Origin: Coriobacteriia bacterium
GTDB lineage: Bacteria; Actinomycetota; Coriobacteriia; Coriobacteriales; UBA8131
Assembly: GCA_003509825.1 (NCBI GenBank)
Contig: DOMT01000107.1
Coordinates: 1-6,526 of the forward strand
Reading direction: 5' to 3'
DNA length: 6,526 bases
Part shown: in pieces, positions 6,174 to 6,526 of the stretch
Layout: each line of letters begins with the position of its first letter
Position numbering within the stretch: the first letter of the stretch is position 1
Position numbers and translations under genes: made by a program
The notes under the pieces: generated by a model
Databases searched by the model: none
The model's input: the letters and a program-made list of their open reading frames with translations, nothing else
Told to the model about the DNA's origin: nothing

Positions 6174-6526
6174 CTATGGGAAAATCTTAATCGTACCCGC
6201 AACAGCTTCATTGAACATACCCAATTGATCCCCATACACCGTTAGCGTTCCCTTCTTGAAGATTCCTGTGTCAATACCCTTGGAAATATAATACTGGTTC
6301 AACGTACTGGTTGGGATTCTGGCACTAACAATCGTTTTTTGTCCCATCGCAAGACCGAATTGTCTTGTCTCGGACAGCGAGAATCCAAACTGCTTAGCTT
6401 CAAGCCCGCCAGGAGCCAAGCGAAATTGCCCTGTTGTTTGTATATTTTTTGCCTCGTTCTGAGAAACCGAACGAAAGAGTGTGGTTGTCGAAGGTTTGAA
6501 CGCCGGAGCCGCCCTGCCGAACGCCC
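6174..6526 (-). CDS. C-terminal toxin domain of a polymorphic (Rhs-type?) toxin, 5' part outside window
   Basis: The last 116 codons of a gene that begins beyond the right edge; the frame is open from 6524 to the TAG at 6174-6176. After a loose linker (AFGRAAPAFKPSTTT) comes a compact domain: LFRSVSQNEAKNIQTTGQF (residues 16-34), then LEAKQFGFSLSETRQFGLAMG, then TIVSARIPTSTLNQYYISKGI, and the end GTIKIFP. The order 'L-F-R-x-V-x-x-x-E-x-x-x-I-x-x-T-G-x-F', 'F-x-x-S-x-S-E-x-x-x-F', 'V-x-x-x-I-P-x-S' is typical of toxin tips at the ends of Rhs and related proteins that are thought to have an ADP-ribosyltransferase-like fold, with Arg18 as a possible NAD-contact residue. The exact enzyme class is unproven. 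The carrier (Rhs, WXG/LXG or other) cannot be seen here. It is followed at 18 bases by the EF-Tu-like gene, its presumed immunity partner. Confidence 0.7.
   Translation of the reverse strand, partial: AFGRAAPAFKPSTTTLFRSVSQNEAKNIQTTGQFRLAPGGLEAKQFGFSLSETRQFGLAMGQKTIVSARIPTSTLNQYYISKGIDTGIFKKGTLTVYGDQLGMFNEAVAGTIKIFP

Noticed and set aside
1..6526. CRISPR arrays, tRNA or rRNA genes, insertion sequences
   Set aside because: No regularly spaced direct repeats, cloverleaf-like segments, rRNA-like stretches, transposase motifs or terminal inverted repeats were seen.

Overview
The window joins two unrelated regions. The left half (1-3202, + strand) is the end of an electron-transfer-flavoprotein operon: the 3' end of fixB, then complete fixC and fixX, followed after a hairpin by a metallo-beta-lactamase-fold hydrolase. 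The right half (3275-6526, - strand) is the tail of a polymorphic-toxin locus. It carries the C-terminal toxin domain of a protein that starts beyond the right edge, followed downstream by a tight row of small genes that look like immunity genes and remnants of older toxin/immunity modules. The two halves converge at about 3203-3274.

Organism: the FixBCX set, the high G+C of the left half (one counted line, 1081-1140, is 44/60 G+C) and the style of the FixX and FixC proteins suggest an anaerobic bacterium of the Coriobacteriia/Eggerthellaceae type, where fixABCX-like modules and MBL hydrolases are common. This is inference; no rRNA or other marker is present. The right half is visibly richer in A+T (5461-5520 is 24/60 G+C), as expected for a horizontally acquired toxin/immunity region.

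Left half: FixB is the FAD-carrying large subunit of the ETF. FixC is the FAD-containing quinone-oxidoreductase-like subunit and FixX its small ferredoxin. Together with FixA (outside the window) they form an electron-transfer, possibly electron-bifurcating, complex. fixC and fixX overlap by 4 bases. The MBL hydrolase has a complete metal-binding motif set and a helical C-terminal extension; its substrate is unknown.

Right half, in transcription order from the right edge: the toxin C-terminal domain (6526-6174); a 101-residue free-standing homologue of EF-Tu domain III (6155-5850); a 43-codon untranslated scar resembling the end of another toxin (5849-5718); a HEAT-repeat protein (5701-5003); an 11-codon remnant of a gene start (4982-4947); an unrecognised 195-residue protein (4911-4324); a DUF2247-like protein (4319-3711); and a WapI/DUF6228-like protein (3718-3275). 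This is the classic layout of an rhs or other polymorphic-toxin locus in which successive toxin tips were replaced and their immunity genes kept. The most interesting points are the EF-Tu domain III mimic in the position of the cognate immunity gene and the in-frame toxin scar directly after it.
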